A stretch of 64,000 bases of DNA, from positions 1 to 64,000 of the forward strand of contig NZ_PVNL01000032.1 in the NCBI RefSeq assembly GCF_002994635.1, read 5' to 3'. The notes under the pieces are model-generated. The model did no database searches, had not been told where the DNA came from, and worked only from the letters and a program-made list of their open reading frames with translations. The first letter of the stretch is position 1; each line of letters begins with the position of its first letter. This DNA comes from Enhygromyxa salina (GTDB taxonomy: Bacteria; Myxococcota_A; Polyangia; Nannocystales; Nannocystaceae). A program made the position numbers and the translations under genes. Below are positions 36,259 through 46,376 of the stretch, one piece after another.

Positions 36259-37413
36259 CTAGTACAGCGCCTCGAAGATCCCGGCTGCGCCCATTCCGCC
36301 GCCGATGCACATGGTCACCATCCCGTAGCGACCCTTCCGCCGACGCAGCTCCGACAGCAAGGTCGCCGTCAGCTTCGCGCCCGTGCACCCGAGCGGATGC
36401 CCAAGCGCGATCGCCCCGCCGTTGACGTTGACCTTGGCCGGGTCGAGGTCGAGCTCGCGCAGGACCGCGAGCGACTGGGCGGCGAACGCCTCGTTGAGCT
36501 CGAACAGGTCGATGTCGTTCTTGCTCAGCCCGCACTGCTTCAACACCCTGGGGATCGCCTCGACCGGGCCGATGCCCATGAGCTCGGGCGCGACCCCGGC
36601 CACGGCGAACCCAACGAAGCGCGCCAGCGGCTTGGCGCCGATCTGCTTGGCCTTGTCGGCCGACATGACCACGGTCATCGCCACGCCGTCGCTGGTCTGC
36701 GAGGAGTTGCCGGCGGTGACGGTGCCCTTGACGTGAAACACTGGCCGCAAGCTGGCGAGCGCGGCCGGGCTGGTGTCGGCGCGCGGGCCCTCGTCGGTGT
36801 CGAAGGTGGTCCCTTCGATCGTGGTCACCGGGACGATCTCGTCCTTGAACCGACCCTCGGTGATCGCCGCGATCGCGCGCTGGTGGCTCTGCAGCGCGAA
36901 CGCGTCCTGGTCGGCGCGGCTGATCCCAAATTTGCGCGCGACGTTCTCGGCGGTGACGCCCATCGAGACGTACACCTCGGGCCGCTCGGCGACCATCTTG
37001 GGGCTCACGCGCGGCTTGTTGCCGCCCATCGGGACCATGGACATCGACTCGATCCCACCGCCGACGCCCGCGTCGAGCGCCCCGACCATGATCCGCTCGG
37101 CGATCATGGCGATCGTCTGCAGCCCCGAGCTGCAGAACCGGTTGACGGTGAGCGCCGCGGTCTGATCGGGGCACCCGGCCCCGATCCCGATCATGCGGCC
37201 GACGTTGAGGCCCTGCTCGGCCTCGGGCATCGCACAGCCAATCGCGATGTCCTCGATCATGCTGGGCTCGAGCCCGTTGACGCTGGCCATGGTGGCGCGC
37301 AGGACGTCGGCGCCGATGTCGTCGGGCCGAGTGTTGCGCAGGCTCCCGCGCCCGGACTTGCCGACCGCAGAGCGCTTGCTGGCGACGATGACTGCTTCTC
37401 GGATTTGTGCCAT
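36259..37413 (-). CDS. fadA: Thiolase (acetyl-CoA C-acyltransferase), FadA type
   Basis: 384 residues, the usual thiolase length. Catalytic Cys94 in NRFCSSGLQ, the NEAFAAQ motif, [15 protein letters not shown] with the catalytic His, and [13 protein letters not shown] with the second Cys. It cleaves 3-ketoacyl-CoA with CoA in the last step of fatty-acid beta-oxidation, or runs in reverse. An AAGGA site precedes the ATG. It lies 31 bp downstream of the fadN-like gene, the same order as fadN-fadA in Bacillus, so the two form an operon. Confidence 0.95.
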   Translation of the reverse strand: MAQIREAVIVASKRSAVGKSGRGSLRNTRPDDIGADVLRATMASVNGLEPSMIEDIAIGCAMPEAEQGLNVGRMIGIGAGCPDQTAALTVNRFCSSGLQTIAMIAERIMVGALDAGVGGGIESMSMVPMGGNKPRVSPKMVAERPEVYVSMGVTAENVARKFGISRADQDAFALQSHQRAIAAITEGRFKDEIVPVTTIEGTTFDTDEGPRADTSPAALASLRPVFHVKGTVTAGNSSQTSDGVAMTVVMSADKAKQIGAKPLARFVGFAVAGVAPELMGIGPVEAIPRVLKQCGLSKNDIDLFELNEAFAAQSLAVLRELDLDPAKVNVNGGAIALGHPLGCTGAKLTATLLSELRRRKGRYGMVTMCIGGGMGAAGIFEALY

Positions 37414-37444
37414 TTGCTTGGTTCCTTTCAGGTCAGTCTCGCGC

Positions 37445-39859
37445 TCAGTTACGCAGCGGCTTGCGCTTGTCGAGCATGTACTGGATGCGCTCGAGGGTCT
37501 TTTGGGTGCCGCACAGCGACAGGAACGCCTCGCGCTCGAGATCCAGCAGTTGCTGGGCGGTGACGGTGCCTGCGGTGGGCTTCATGCCGCCGGACAGCAC
37601 GTGGATCATCTTGCTGCCGATCAGTTGATCGTGCTCCGAGGCGAACCCGCCCCAGCCGAACTCGTGGATGCCCAGCATGAGGTTGGCGCCACCCGGCGCG
37701 CCCATGACGTGGATCGGCTCGTTGCGATCGGGGGGCACGTAATTGCCAGCGGCGAGCGCCAGCGCGGCCTGCTTGGCGTCGGCGACGACGCGCATCTTGT
37801 GGAACGTGATCCCGTCGCTCGGGCGCAGCCAGCCGGTCCCGCGGGCTTCGAACGCGGACATCGAGACGTTGCCAGTCGCCGCGGCCTCGAACCCGCGCCG
37901 GACCCAGTCGAACACCTCGCCGGGTTTGAGCTGGTCGGCGTGCGCCGAGGCCCGACGGGCAATCTCTTTCATGCCGCCGCCAGCCGGGAGCACCCCGACC
38001 GCGATCTCGACCAGCCCCATGAACAGGTCGGCGCTCGCCTGGATGTGATCCGCGTGGAGCGAGACCTCGCAGCCGCCGCCGAGGGTCTGACCATAGGGCG
38101 CGACCACGACCGGCAGCGCCCCGTGCCGCAGGTTCATGAGCGTCTGCTGCAAGGTGTTGACGGCCAGATCGAGCTCGTCCCACTTCTTTTGCATCGCGGC
38201 CATGCCGATCTGCAGCAGGTTGGCCCCGCGACAGAAGTGGTCGTCTTGCGAGCCGATCACCAGCCCGACGAACCCACGCTCGCTCAGCAGCTCGGGCGCC
38301 TCGGCCATGAGCTTGACGACGCCCTCGTCGAGCACGTTGGCCTTGCTGCGGAACTCGAGCAGCGCGATCCCGTCGCCGATGTCGATCAGCGCGGCCGAGC
38401 TGTTGCTGTGGATCTCGCCGTCGGGCTTGTGCGCGTCGAGGATCAGCATCCCGGCAGGGGTCGGCACGTCGACGTAGGCCGCGCCGTCAAACACCTGCTG
38501 GTTGCCGGGCCGGCCCTTGTACCAGGTCGCGTCGTCACCCTGCGCGAGCAGCTTGGTGATCTCGGGCGCCGGCTCGATGCCCATCTCGCGCATCTGCGCG
38601 GCGCACCACGCCGGCCCCGCGGCGTCCATGAGCTCGAACGGGCCCATGCCCCAGCCGTAGCCCCACTTCATGGCGTCGTCGATCTGCTTGGGCGTGTCGC
38701 AGATCTTGCCCGTCAGCGTGGCCGAGTAGTTGAACAGCGGCAGGTAGACCTTGCGATAGAACTCGCCGGCCCGACCCTCGAGGCGCATGGCCTTGTGGAC
38801 CATGGCGCTGGCCGAGCCGCGCACACCCTTGAGCTCGGGGAACTCCGGCTCGATCCGCGGACGGTACTCGCGGGTCTGCAGGTCGAACGACAGGATCACC
38901 CGGTTGCCCTGCTCGTCCTTGGACTTCTTGTAGAAGCCCTGACCGGACTTGTCGCCCAACCAATTGTTGTCGAGCAAGGTTTGCAGCGCCGGGCTGATCT
39001 GCATCTTGTCGTAGAGCGGATCGTAGTTGTCGGCGGCCGGCTCCCCGCTCAGCGCGTCACGCAGGTTGCGGATCACGTGGCCGGCGACGTCGAGCCCGAC
39101 CATGTCGCCCAGCCGGTAGCTGCCGGTCTTGGGCCGGCCGATCGGCTTGCTGTTGAGCGCGTCGACCTCCTCGATCGTGTACTTGCCCTCCGCGGTGGCC
39201 GCGAAGGTCAGCAGCATCTCGCCGATGCCGATCCGGTTGCCGATGAAGTTGGGCGTGTCGCGGCACAGCACGACGCCCTTGCCCAGCACGCGGTCCGAGA
39301 ACCGGGCGACGTCGTCGACGTAGCGCTGCGCGGTGTACTTGGACGGGATCACCTCGAGCAGGTGCATCCAGCGGGGCGGGTTGAAGAAGTGCAGGCCCAG
39401 CAGCCGCTCGCGGGCCCCCTCGGGCAGCGCCTCCGCGATGTCACCGATCGGGATCCCCGACGTGTTGGTGGCCAGGATCGTGTGATCCTGGGCTGCGGCC
39501 GCGACCTGCTTGAACACGCTCTGCTTGATGTCCAGGCGCTCCACGATCGCTTCGATCACGATGTCGCTCTGGCCCACGGCCTTGGCGAGATCGTCCTCGA
39601 AGTTCCCGGGGGTGATCCGGGCCACGAAGTCCTTGTGCATGAGCGCAGGCGGCTTGGCCTTGGGCAGAGCCTTGAGCGCCCCGAGAGCGAGCTTGTTACG
39701 GGCGGCCTTGGGGGCGTCGGCGTCGACCCCCCTTGGAACGATGTCGAGCAGGTAGGTGCGGATGCCGGCGTTCGCCAGGTGAGCAGCGATCCCTGCCCCC
39801 ATCGTCCCGGCACCCAGCACTGTCGCCACGAGCTGGTGAGGAGGTCGATTGAGCGTCAC
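37445..39859 (-). CDS. fadN: FadN-like 3-hydroxyacyl-CoA dehydrogenase / enoyl-CoA hydratase
   Basis: 804 residues from GTG. N-terminal NAD-binding fold ([19 protein letters not shown], residues 14-32), then the substrate half with [19 protein letters not shown] and [16 protein letters not shown], a second dehydrogenase C-terminal unit, and a C-terminal crotonase domain ([54 protein letters not shown]). This order, dehydrogenase first and hydratase last, is that of FadN rather than FadB/FadJ. It carries out the hydration and oxidation steps of beta-oxidation before FadA. A TATCGT box 7 nt before the GTG suggests a leaderless operon mRNA. Confidence 0.9.
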   Translation of the reverse strand: MTLNRPPHQLVATVLGAGTMGAGIAAHLANAGIRTYLLDIVPRGVDADAPKAARNKLALGALKALPKAKPPALMHKDFVARITPGNFEDDLAKAVGQSDIVIEAIVERLDIKQSVFKQVAAAAQDHTILATNTSGIPIGDIAEALPEGARERLLGLHFFNPPRWMHLLEVIPSKYTAQRYVDDVARFSDRVLGKGVVLCRDTPNFIGNRIGIGEMLLTFAATAEGKYTIEEVDALNSKPIGRPKTGSYRLGDMVGLDVAGHVIRNLRDALSGEPAADNYDPLYDKMQISPALQTLLDNNWLGDKSGQGFYKKSKDEQGNRVILSFDLQTREYRPRIEPEFPELKGVRGSASAMVHKAMRLEGRAGEFYRKVYLPLFNYSATLTGKICDTPKQIDDAMKWGYGWGMGPFELMDAAGPAWCAAQMREMGIEPAPEITKLLAQGDDATWYKGRPGNQQVFDGAAYVDVPTPAGMLILDAHKPDGEIHSNSSAALIDIGDGIALLEFRSKANVLDEGVVKLMAEAPELLSERGFVGLVIGSQDDHFCRGANLLQIGMAAMQKKWDELDLAVNTLQQTLMNLRHGALPVVVAPYGQTLGGGCEVSLHADHIQASADLFMGLVEIAVGVLPAGGGMKEIARRASAHADQLKPGEVFDWVRRGFEAAATGNVSMSAFEARGTGWLRPSDGITFHKMRVVADAKQAALALAAGNYVPPDRNEPIHVMGAPGGANLMLGIHEFGWGGFASEHDQLIGSKMIHVLSGGMKPTAGTVTAQQLLDLEREAFLSLCGTQKTLERIQYMLDKRKPLRN

Positions 39860-39866
39860 GCCGCGG

Positions 39867-39872
39867 ACGATA
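39867..39872 (-). promoter_or_regulatory. Leaderless -10 element (TATCGT) of fadN-fadA
   Basis: TATCGT on the minus strand ends 7 nt before GTG 39859. Confidence 0.55.
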
Positions 39873-40172
39873 ATCGCCGCCGCGAAGCTTGGCTACAGAG
39901 CCGGGCCAGAATTTACCGCGGCGCCGACAGCTCCGGCGACCGTCCGAACCAAAATGCCGTGCATGCTCAGCGTTTGCAGGTGGCGGCACGGGACCCCGCT
40001 GTGCGAGTAATGCGCATGTCAGGTCGGACCCGGGGCTCGAATGGACGCAGACCGTGACGCGTAGCCGCAATGGCCCATCGCGCACCCGTCGTGCGCAACC
40101 GAGCGCACGCCTGCCACCGGCGGCGTCGGACCCCGAACTTGGCAGCTAAATGGCCACGCCCGAGTGAGTTGC

Positions 40173-40178
40173 TACGAT
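40173..40178 (+). promoter_or_regulatory. Near-leaderless -10 element (TACGAT) of the transglycosylase gene
   Basis: TACGAT ends 10 nt before TTG 40189; same hexamer as the phosphatase gene. Confidence 0.5.
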
Positions 40179-40188
40179 TGGACCACCC

Positions 40189-42897
40189 TTGGACTCGCGC
40201 ACGACCATACGTCGGACCTACGCCACGCTCAGCGCTGGACTGGCAGCCCTGACGATCGGGTTGGCGTTCGGGAGCGCCGAGGGCTGCGTGACCTCCAAGG
40301 TCGTGGACGCGGCTCCGCTCAACTCCGAGGAAGACGTCGAGGCCGATGTCGACGTCGAGGTCGCAAGCGTCGCGCAGACCACCGCGCCGTCCGAGCCCGA
40401 GCGGCCGCCCCCGTGGGCGCCGCCCGAGCAGCCCTTGCTTCCCGGGGTCGATGGGGCCGCGCAGCTGCTCGCGCGCGGGCAGGCTCAGGCCGCGCTCGAT
40501 CAGCTCGCTTCGGTCGGCAAGCTCGACACGCTCCCTGGTGAGGCGGCGCTCGAGCCCGAGTCGCGCGAGTGGTTCTTGGCCGGGGCGATCGCCGGCCGTG
40601 CGTACATGCAGACCCAGCAGTGGGAGCTGGCCGTGCTCTCGCTCGAGCCGCTCGCGGCCAGCAAGCAGTTCGGCGAGCTGCTGCCCCGCGACATCGTTGG
40701 CTACGAGCTCGCCCGGGCCCGGACCGCGTGGGCGACCAAGGGTGACCTCAACCCCGCGGCCGCCGACATCCAGCTGCGCAAGGCCGTCAGCGAGCTCGGC
40801 AAGCTCAAGGCGTTCAAGCCCGACCGCATGCAAGCGGCGATGCGCGTGGCTCAGGGCGAGGCGATGATCGCGATCGCCGGGGACACGCCGCGCGCGACCA
40901 AGACCGCGGCCAAGCAGGCCGACAAGGCGCTCGAGCGGCTGATCACCAGCTTCCCCAACCACGCCGATGTCGGCGACTGGATGCTGCAGCGGGCCCTGGC
41001 CAAGCAGCGCGCGGGTCTGGTCAAGGAGTCGGCCGCGGCCCTGCGGCGGGTCGCCATCGATCGCGCGGGCGAGCCCGAGGCGACCCGTGCTTGGTCCGAG
41101 CTCGAGCGTCTCGCCGCCGAACATGACAAGATCACCGCGGCGCCGCTCACCACCGAAGAGCAGCTGGCCGCCGGCCAGGCCGCCCGGGTGCTCCGGCGGA
41201 TCGAGCGATCCCAGCAGCTGCTCGAGGCCGTCTGGAACGACCCCGAGCAACCCAAGCACCGCCACCGCGAGGCCGGCCACTCACTCGGCTGGACCTACTA
41301 CAAGGCCCGCGAGTTCAGCCGCTGCGCCGACGTGCTCACCGAGCTCTACGCAGACGTCCCCAGCCTGACCACGCGCAACGATCTGGCGCGCTGCCTCGAG
41401 CGAGCGGGGCGCTACGACGAACTGATCGCGCTGTGGGTCGGCGTGTACGACGGCAACAAGGGCGCGCTTGGGTCGACGGCGCTGTGGAACGCGATCGATC
41501 TGGCCGTCAACGCCGGTAAGTACGCCAAGGCCAACGAGCTGCTCACAGAGTTCGAGACCCGGTTCAAGGGCCACGGCAGCGAGCGCCGGTGGTTGCACGC
41601 GTGGCTGCCGATGCGGCTTGGCGACGACGCCCAGGCGATCCAGGCGTTCACCGAGATGCTCGACACCGGCCGCACGGGCGGGCAAGAGCGGACCATCACC
41701 TACTTCTTGGGCAAGCTCGAGCTGCGCAGCGACAACAAAGATCTGCGCGCGCAAGGGGTCGCGCGGCTGCGGGGGCTGGTCGAGGTCGCGTACGAGCGGC
41801 TGCAGGCCAATGGGGTGATTGGCGGTCACCCGCTCTACTACGGCTTGATGGCCCGGCAGCGGCTGATCGACGCTGGCGAAGATCCAGGCCCGCCGCCGCA
41901 GGTCAGCCCGCTCGACTGGGAGCAGGACGCCGCGCCACACTGGTTCGGCCGCGCCGACACCCTGGCTCTGCTCACGCAGATGGCGGCCGATCACGGTGAG
42001 TCGTACAGCTCATTGATCCGCGCGGAGCAGCTGTTCGCGGCCGGCTGGGCTGAAGAGGCCAGCCGCGAGGTCCGCGTGGCCGCCGACGAATTCATCAATG
42101 CCCAGAGCGTCTACTCGGGCTCCGACATGCCGGGGACCCGGACCGAGGCGCTCGTCGCTGGGCTCGCGTGGGCGCCCGAGTGGCGCCACCCTGTCGCCAG
42201 TCCAAGCAAGGCCGCGCGCAAGGCCCTGCGCGACGCTGACTACCGCGAGCGGCTGGCCCAGGACTTCACGCGGCTGACCTGGGCGATGCAGGAGCCCTAT
42301 CGGTTCGGCAAGCTGGCCAACTACGACGAGAACCCCTACTGCGCGCGCTGGCACCTGCGGGCCTACCGGGAGCCGATCGAGCGCAACGCGTGGGACCGCG
42401 AGATCGACCCGCATCATTTATGGGCCTTGATGTACACGGAGTCGCGCTTTCGTCGGCACGTGGTCTCGTACGTGGGTGCGCGGGGTGCCCTGCAGATCAT
42501 GCCGTGGACGGGGCGGCAGCTGGTTCAGGATCTCGGCGAGCTCGAGGTGGGGGCGCGCTTCGATCCCGACATCTTGTTCTCGATCGAGGACAACAGTCGG
42601 CTGGCCACCTACTACATCAGCGAGCTGCTGAAGAAATTCCACGGCCAGGCCGCGATGGCGTACGCCAGCTACAACGGCGGGCCCAGCAACGTCGCGCGCT
42701 GGCTGGCGGCCAAGAGCCAGGCGCCGCGCGGGGTCGAGCTCGACGAGTTCCTCGAGGAGATCCCGTTTCAAGAGTCGTCCCGGTATGCGCGGCGGGTGAT
42801 GGAGGTGCATGCCGCGTATCGGCTGATGTACGCAGGGGAGCTGCCGAGCTGGACCAACCTGGTAGATCCCGAGTTCGAGCTGAACATCGACTACTGA
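40189..42897 (+). CDS. Lytic transglycosylase lipoprotein with long helical repeat region (Slt-like)
   Basis: 902 residues from TTG. Signal peptide ending at a possible lipobox (SAEGC, Cys33), then acidic/Pro-rich sequence and about 600 residues of helical repeats resembling TPRs and the ring of Slt70. The C-terminal SLT domain starts near residue 735: LWALMYTESRFRRHVVSYVGARGALQIMPWTG, with catalytic Glu751, then FSIEDNSRLATYYISELLKKF and AMAYASYNGGPSNVARWL. It cleaves peptidoglycan between MurNAc and GlcNAc with anhydro-ring formation. The helical part would grip the glycan or partner proteins. Monocistronic. Confidence 0.85.
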   Translation: MDSRTTIRRTYATLSAGLAALTIGLAFGSAEGCVTSKVVDAAPLNSEEDVEADVDVEVASVAQTTAPSEPERPPPWAPPEQPLLPGVDGAAQLLARGQAQAALDQLASVGKLDTLPGEAALEPESREWFLAGAIAGRAYMQTQQWELAVLSLEPLAASKQFGELLPRDIVGYELARARTAWATKGDLNPAAADIQLRKAVSELGKLKAFKPDRMQAAMRVAQGEAMIAIAGDTPRATKTAAKQADKALERLITSFPNHADVGDWMLQRALAKQRAGLVKESAAALRRVAIDRAGEPEATRAWSELERLAAEHDKITAAPLTTEEQLAAGQAARVLRRIERSQQLLEAVWNDPEQPKHRHREAGHSLGWTYYKAREFSRCADVLTELYADVPSLTTRNDLARCLERAGRYDELIALWVGVYDGNKGALGSTALWNAIDLAVNAGKYAKANELLTEFETRFKGHGSERRWLHAWLPMRLGDDAQAIQAFTEMLDTGRTGGQERTITYFLGKLELRSDNKDLRAQGVARLRGLVEVAYERLQANGVIGGHPLYYGLMARQRLIDAGEDPGPPPQVSPLDWEQDAAPHWFGRADTLALLTQMAADHGESYSSLIRAEQLFAAGWAEEASREVRVAADEFINAQSVYSGSDMPGTRTEALVAGLAWAPEWRHPVASPSKAARKALRDADYRERLAQDFTRLTWAMQEPYRFGKLANYDENPYCARWHLRAYREPIERNAWDREIDPHHLWALMYTESRFRRHVVSYVGARGALQIMPWTGRQLVQDLGELEVGARFDPDILFSIEDNSRLATYYISELLKKFHGQAAMAYASYNGGPSNVARWLAAKSQAPRGVELDEFLEEIPFQESSRYARRVMEVHAAYRLMYAGELPSWTNLVDPEFELNIDY

Positions 42898-42954
42898 CGA
42901 GACACACCTTCGTGCGCCTCGTCAGTGCGAGCTGTCAGCTGGAAGCGCCAGCGT

Positions 42955-44091
42955 CTATAGGCAGACTTCGTTCGGGATGTCGCAGCTGTTGACGCAGTCC
43001 ATGTTGACCAGGCACGGCGAGCCGGCCTCGCCCGTCTGGCAGGCGTTGGTCAGGTCCGAGCAATACGGGGCTTCGGGGCTGCAGTCACCGTTGAACTCGC
43101 ACGCGTCGCCTTCGCTGCCGTCATAGCAGGTGTCGAGCACACAATTGGGCGCGTTGACAGAGCAGTCGCCATTGCCGGTGCAGAAGTCACCTTCGTTGCC
43201 CTCGGAGCAGATCTCATTCACGCAATACGGGGCGTCGGCGCACTCGGCATTGAAGTCGCACGGGTCACCCGCGCTGCCGTCGTGGCAGGTGCCGGCGGCG
43301 CAGAACGGCGCGTCCTGGGAGCACTGCGCGTTGAATTCGCACGGGTCGTCCTCGCTGCCGTCGTAGCAGGCACCGAGCACGCACGAGGGCGCCAGCTCAC
43401 CGCAGTCTGAGTTGAATTCACATGGATCGGTCTCGCTGCCGTTCCAGCAGGTCATTGCGAAGCAGCTGGGCGCCTCGATCGGACACTCGTCGTCCATGGT
43501 GCATGCACCACCTTCGCCGGGCGACAGACAGCCGAGCGTGCCGATGCTGTCGCAGGTCTCGCTGCAGGCCAGGTTGCCACCAATGAAGTCGCCGAGGTTC
43601 TCACACACCTCGCCCGCGAAGTCGTCGCCATCGCACAGCTCGTCGCCCTGGGCCATGCCGTCGCCGCAGACCGCCGTCATCTGACAGGCCGAGTCGTCGT
43701 ACGAGCAGTCGTCGCCGCAGCTCAGCTCGCCGCCGAACCAGCCGAGGTCTTCGCAGGTCTGATCACCGAGCGCGGCCCCGTCACACTCTTCGCCGTCATC
43801 GATGACACCGTCGCCGCACACCGGGCCGGGATCGCCGTCACCATCACCGGGATCGCCGTCGCCGTCGCCGGTCTCCAGATCACCGTCACCGTCGCCGGGA
43901 TCGCCGTCGCCGTCGCCGGTCTCGGTTTCGCCGTCTTCCGCTGGAATCTCGGACTTGCAAGCGAACAACCCGAGGGCCACGAGCATGGGCAAGGTTCGGC
44001 GCAAGGCCGCGCTTCGAAGAAAAGATGAAGTGGTCACGGCTCGGATCGTAGTGCATGGCCGGTTGAGAATCGAAGCGGTTTCGATGCGCAT
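42955..44091 (-). CDS. Cys-rich lipoprotein with GD linker
   Basis: 378 residues from ATG 44091, chosen because GAGGGG lies 5 nt upstream; a GTG at 44037 is an alternative that would shorten the long N-region. Lipobox LFAC (Cys45), GD linker near 50-77, two CGDG-type units (CGDGVIDDGEECDGAALGDQTC; CGDGMAQGDELCDGDDFAGEVC), then about eight units of the form DPCEFN.DC....P.C....CYDGSE. The second repeat class is different from that of the 14-17 kb lipoproteins. Probably surface-exposed and disulphide-rich. Ligand unknown. Confidence 0.8.
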   Translation of the reverse strand: MRIETASILNRPCTTIRAVTTSSFLRSAALRRTLPMLVALGLFACKSEIPAEDGETETGDGDGDPGDGDGDLETGDGDGDPGDGDGDPGPVCGDGVIDDGEECDGAALGDQTCEDLGWFGGELSCGDDCSYDDSACQMTAVCGDGMAQGDELCDGDDFAGEVCENLGDFIGGNLACSETCDSIGTLGCLSPGEGGACTMDDECPIEAPSCFAMTCWNGSETDPCEFNSDCGELAPSCVLGACYDGSEDDPCEFNAQCSQDAPFCAAGTCHDGSAGDPCDFNAECADAPYCVNEICSEGNEGDFCTGNGDCSVNAPNCVLDTCYDGSEGDACEFNGDCSPEAPYCSDLTNACQTGEAGSPCLVNMDCVNSCDIPNEVCL

Positions 44092-44336
44092 GAAGACCCC
44101 TCTAGTGGTGAGGTAGCAGTCTCTACAGGTGACTGCGGCCGTGGACGTGTAGACCATGCAATTTAGCTTTCGCGTCCTGCAGTTCGCCCGCAGCGGGGAC
44201 GCCATCTTCGAGCCGGGCCGCGACCCAGCCTCGGCGACCGTGGTCGAGCGCGCGGCGGCTGCTCACTCGCCAGTTTTGTGGGGCTGGACCGCTGTGGGTC
44301 TCGTGTCGCGGCCAATCGCGTGGTGACGATCACCCG

Positions 44337-44522
44337 GTGTGGGGCTCAGGGCCCGAGCCGAGCACGCTCGGGGCCCCGGCCGACGCGGCAGGTGCGATCA
44401 TGCTGGGCGTCGTGAACCTCAGCGGGCGGCTCGCGGGCTTCTCTTCGCGGGGCCCCACCGCCGACGGCCGCATCGAGCCAGATGTGCTCGCGCCTGGCCA
44501 CGATGTAACGATGGTCGGAGCA
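44337..44522 (+). pseudogene. Fragment of a subtilisin-like (S8) protease
   Basis: 62 residues in one frame: GPEPSTLGAPADAAGAIMLG, then LAGFSSRGPTADGRIEPDVLAPG, a near-perfect match to the S8 family segment just before the catalytic Ser. The catalytic GTSMA does not follow: the frame runs into unrelated sequence, and another frame just after contains DNCDDMLGADELEVDHDG. No N-terminal half with the Asp and His sites is present, although 44157-44324 holds a short open frame of unknown origin. The whole 44092-44763 gap therefore looks like decayed coding sequence. Confidence 0.75.
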
Positions 44523-44763
44523 GGAGCAATCGCGCAGATGACAACTGCGACGACATGCTTGGCGCCGACGAGCTCGAGGTGGACCACGATGGCACCCGGA
44601 CTCGGTCGAAATGATGTAGCTCAGTCATTCATCTTGATGAGGCCAGCGAGCCCGGACCTCGGCTCTGCCGGCTAACTATATGATTTGACAGTCTTTTGGA
44701 TCGTGGACCCAAACCTGCGTATGGAGCTCGACAACGGGCGACACAAGAGCCCCTTGCAACACC

Positions 44764-45201
44764 ATGATTCAAAGCCAACCCATCTGCGACTCCCTGATTG
44801 TGTCTCCAGCAAGCCAACGCCCGGGCGTTCGCCGCCGACTTGGCGTGCGCGGACCCGTGGCGCTGTCGCTGCTTGGTCTGGCGCTCGTGTCCGCGTGTGC
44901 CTCGTTCCCAGAGCCGACCGCCGATGTGGCCAGCGCGTTGGCTTCGGTCCGCGGTGCGGAGGAGCTCGGCGCCGCCGATGTGCCTCAAGCCGCGCTGAAG
45001 CTTCAGCTCGCCCACGAGGCGATCGAGCGCGCGCAAGCGCTGATGGCCGAAGGCGAGCACGAGAAGGCCCACTACAAGGCGCGACGCGCTAGCGAGGACG
45101 CAGATCTGGCGATCGCGCTGGTCCGCGAAGACGCAGCGCGAACCGCAGCCCAGGCCGCCAAATCGCGTGTCGACGCAACTGAAGCCGAGGTGACCCCATG
45201 A
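44764..45201 (+). CDS. DUF4398-type lipoprotein
   Basis: 145 residues; the N-region before the hydrophobic stretch is long, and GTG 44845 would give a cleaner signal (lipobox LVSAC). The mature part is helical: ADVASALASVRGAEELGAADVPQAALKLQLAHEAIERAQALMAEGEHEKAHYKARRA matches the DUF4398 helical-hairpin domain found next to OmpA-family lipoproteins. Its stop overlaps the next ATG by four bases (ATGA), so it is co-translated with the OmpA-family gene, its likely partner in the outer membrane. Confidence 0.8.
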   Translation: MIQSQPICDSLIVSPASQRPGVRRRLGVRGPVALSLLGLALVSACASFPEPTADVASALASVRGAEELGAADVPQAALKLQLAHEAIERAQALMAEGEHEKAHYKARRASEDADLAIALVREDAARTAAQAAKSRVDATEAEVTP

Positions 45202-46115
45202 ACACGCCGAGCCCATTCACCCACCTCACCCTCCTGTCTGGATCCGTCGTGCTGCTGCTGGCGTGCGCACATACGCCGCCGAGCGAGCTCGTCGACGCGC
45301 GCGACGTCTATGATCGCGCAGCCGAAGGCCCGTCGAAGAAGTACACGCCCGCCGAGCTGCACGTCGCCCAGGTCGCCATGGAGCTAGCGGAGCGCTCATT
45401 CAAAGACCGAGAAGATCCGATGCTGGTCCGCGACCAGGCTTATATCGCCATGCGCAAGGCCGAGCGCGCGGAGTCGGGGGCTCGGACGATCATGTACGAC
45501 CAGAGCATCGAGACCTCGCAGTGGCGCGAAGAGGAGCTCGAGGACGCGGACGCAGTCAAGACCAAGTCCGAGCTCACGGATGCCAACAGCGCGTTGGATG
45601 CTGCCAATCACGCGTTGGACGACGAGAAGACCGCGGGCGTGGCGAAGAACAAAGCGCTCGCGGCGGAGAAACAACTGCGGCTCGAGGCCGAGGCTCGCGC
45701 CGCAAAGGCGAGGGACGACCTGGCCCGAGTCGCGTCCGTCAAGCAGGACGCGCGCGGGACCGTGATCACCTTGAGCGGCAGCGTCTTGTTCTCGAGCAAC
45801 CGCTACGAGCTGCTGCCTGGCGCGCAGGCCAAGCTCAGCCAGGTCGCCAACGCGCTGCTCGCTGGTGACCCTGCGGCCACCTTCGTCGTCGAGGGCCACA
45901 CCGACTCCCAAGGCAAGCCCGCGACCAATCAGACCCTGTCCGTCAACCGGGCCAACGCGGTGCGCGACTACTTGGTCCAGCACGACATCGCCGCCGACCG
46001 GATCACGGCGCAGGGCTACGGCGAGACCCGCACGGTCTCAGACAACGGCAGCGCCGAAGGTCGGGCCAACAATCGTCGCGTCGAGATCGTCGTGTCGAGC
46101 CCAGCGAACGGCTAG
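45198..46115 (+). CDS. OmpA-family lipoprotein with DUF4398-like N-terminus
   Basis: 305 residues. Lipobox LLAC (Cys23), a helical DUF4398-like part (YTPAELHVAQVAMELAERSF, MRKAERAESGARTIM), a coiled coil to about residue 180, then an OmpA C-terminal peptidoglycan-binding domain: VLFSSNRYELLPGAQAKLSQVA, VVEGHTDSQGKPATNQTLSVNRANAVRDYLV and GYGETRTVSDNGSAEGRANNRRVEI. The conserved Asp and Arg that hold diaminopimelate are present. It tethers the outer membrane to the cell wall. Confidence 0.9.
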   Translation: MNTPSPFTHLTLLSGSVVLLLACAHTPPSELVDARDVYDRAAEGPSKKYTPAELHVAQVAMELAERSFKDREDPMLVRDQAYIAMRKAERAESGARTIMYDQSIETSQWREEELEDADAVKTKSELTDANSALDAANHALDDEKTAGVAKNKALAAEKQLRLEAEARAAKARDDLARVASVKQDARGTVITLSGSVLFSSNRYELLPGAQAKLSQVANALLAGDPAATFVVEGHTDSQGKPATNQTLSVNRANAVRDYLVQHDIAADRITAQGYGETRTVSDNGSAEGRANNRRVEIVVSSPANG

Positions 46116-46221
46116 CTCGACAATGACCCCCACATGGACCTCGGACTTCGCCGACTGCAGCCGCTGGCGCGTCTGGTCGCTTCGCTCCTCGGGGTCTATT
46201 GTTGGCAGGGGGGTAGGTGTG

Positions 46222-46238
46222 GCCCCCTGGGAGGGGGC
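46222..46238 (+). terminator. GC hairpin downstream of the OmpA-family gene
   Basis: GCCCCC / GGGGGC with a 5-nt loop, no T-run. Confidence 0.35.
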
Positions 46239-46376
46239 TCTGATCTTCAATTCGGCGTCTGAATTGCTATGACAAAATTGCTCCCTCGAATTTTGCGCCT
46301 GGCTACGTCGGGCACCCATCAGTCGAGGCGTCGGGACCCGCCCGTTTCAGGGGGTATCGGGCTGCACACGCTGGAT

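Larger units (their letters stand above)
39860..40188. other. Divergent intergenic region between fadN and the transglycosylase gene
   Basis: 329 bp. It holds the two -10 elements listed separately, at either end. No gene or strong repeat seen between them. Confidence 0.5.

Noticed and set aside
37193..40057. 954-codon open frame on the plus strand opposite fadN-fadA
   Set aside because: It is the antisense shadow of two well-conserved enzymes in high-GC DNA; its sequence is low-complexity His/Arg/Asp-rich with no motifs.
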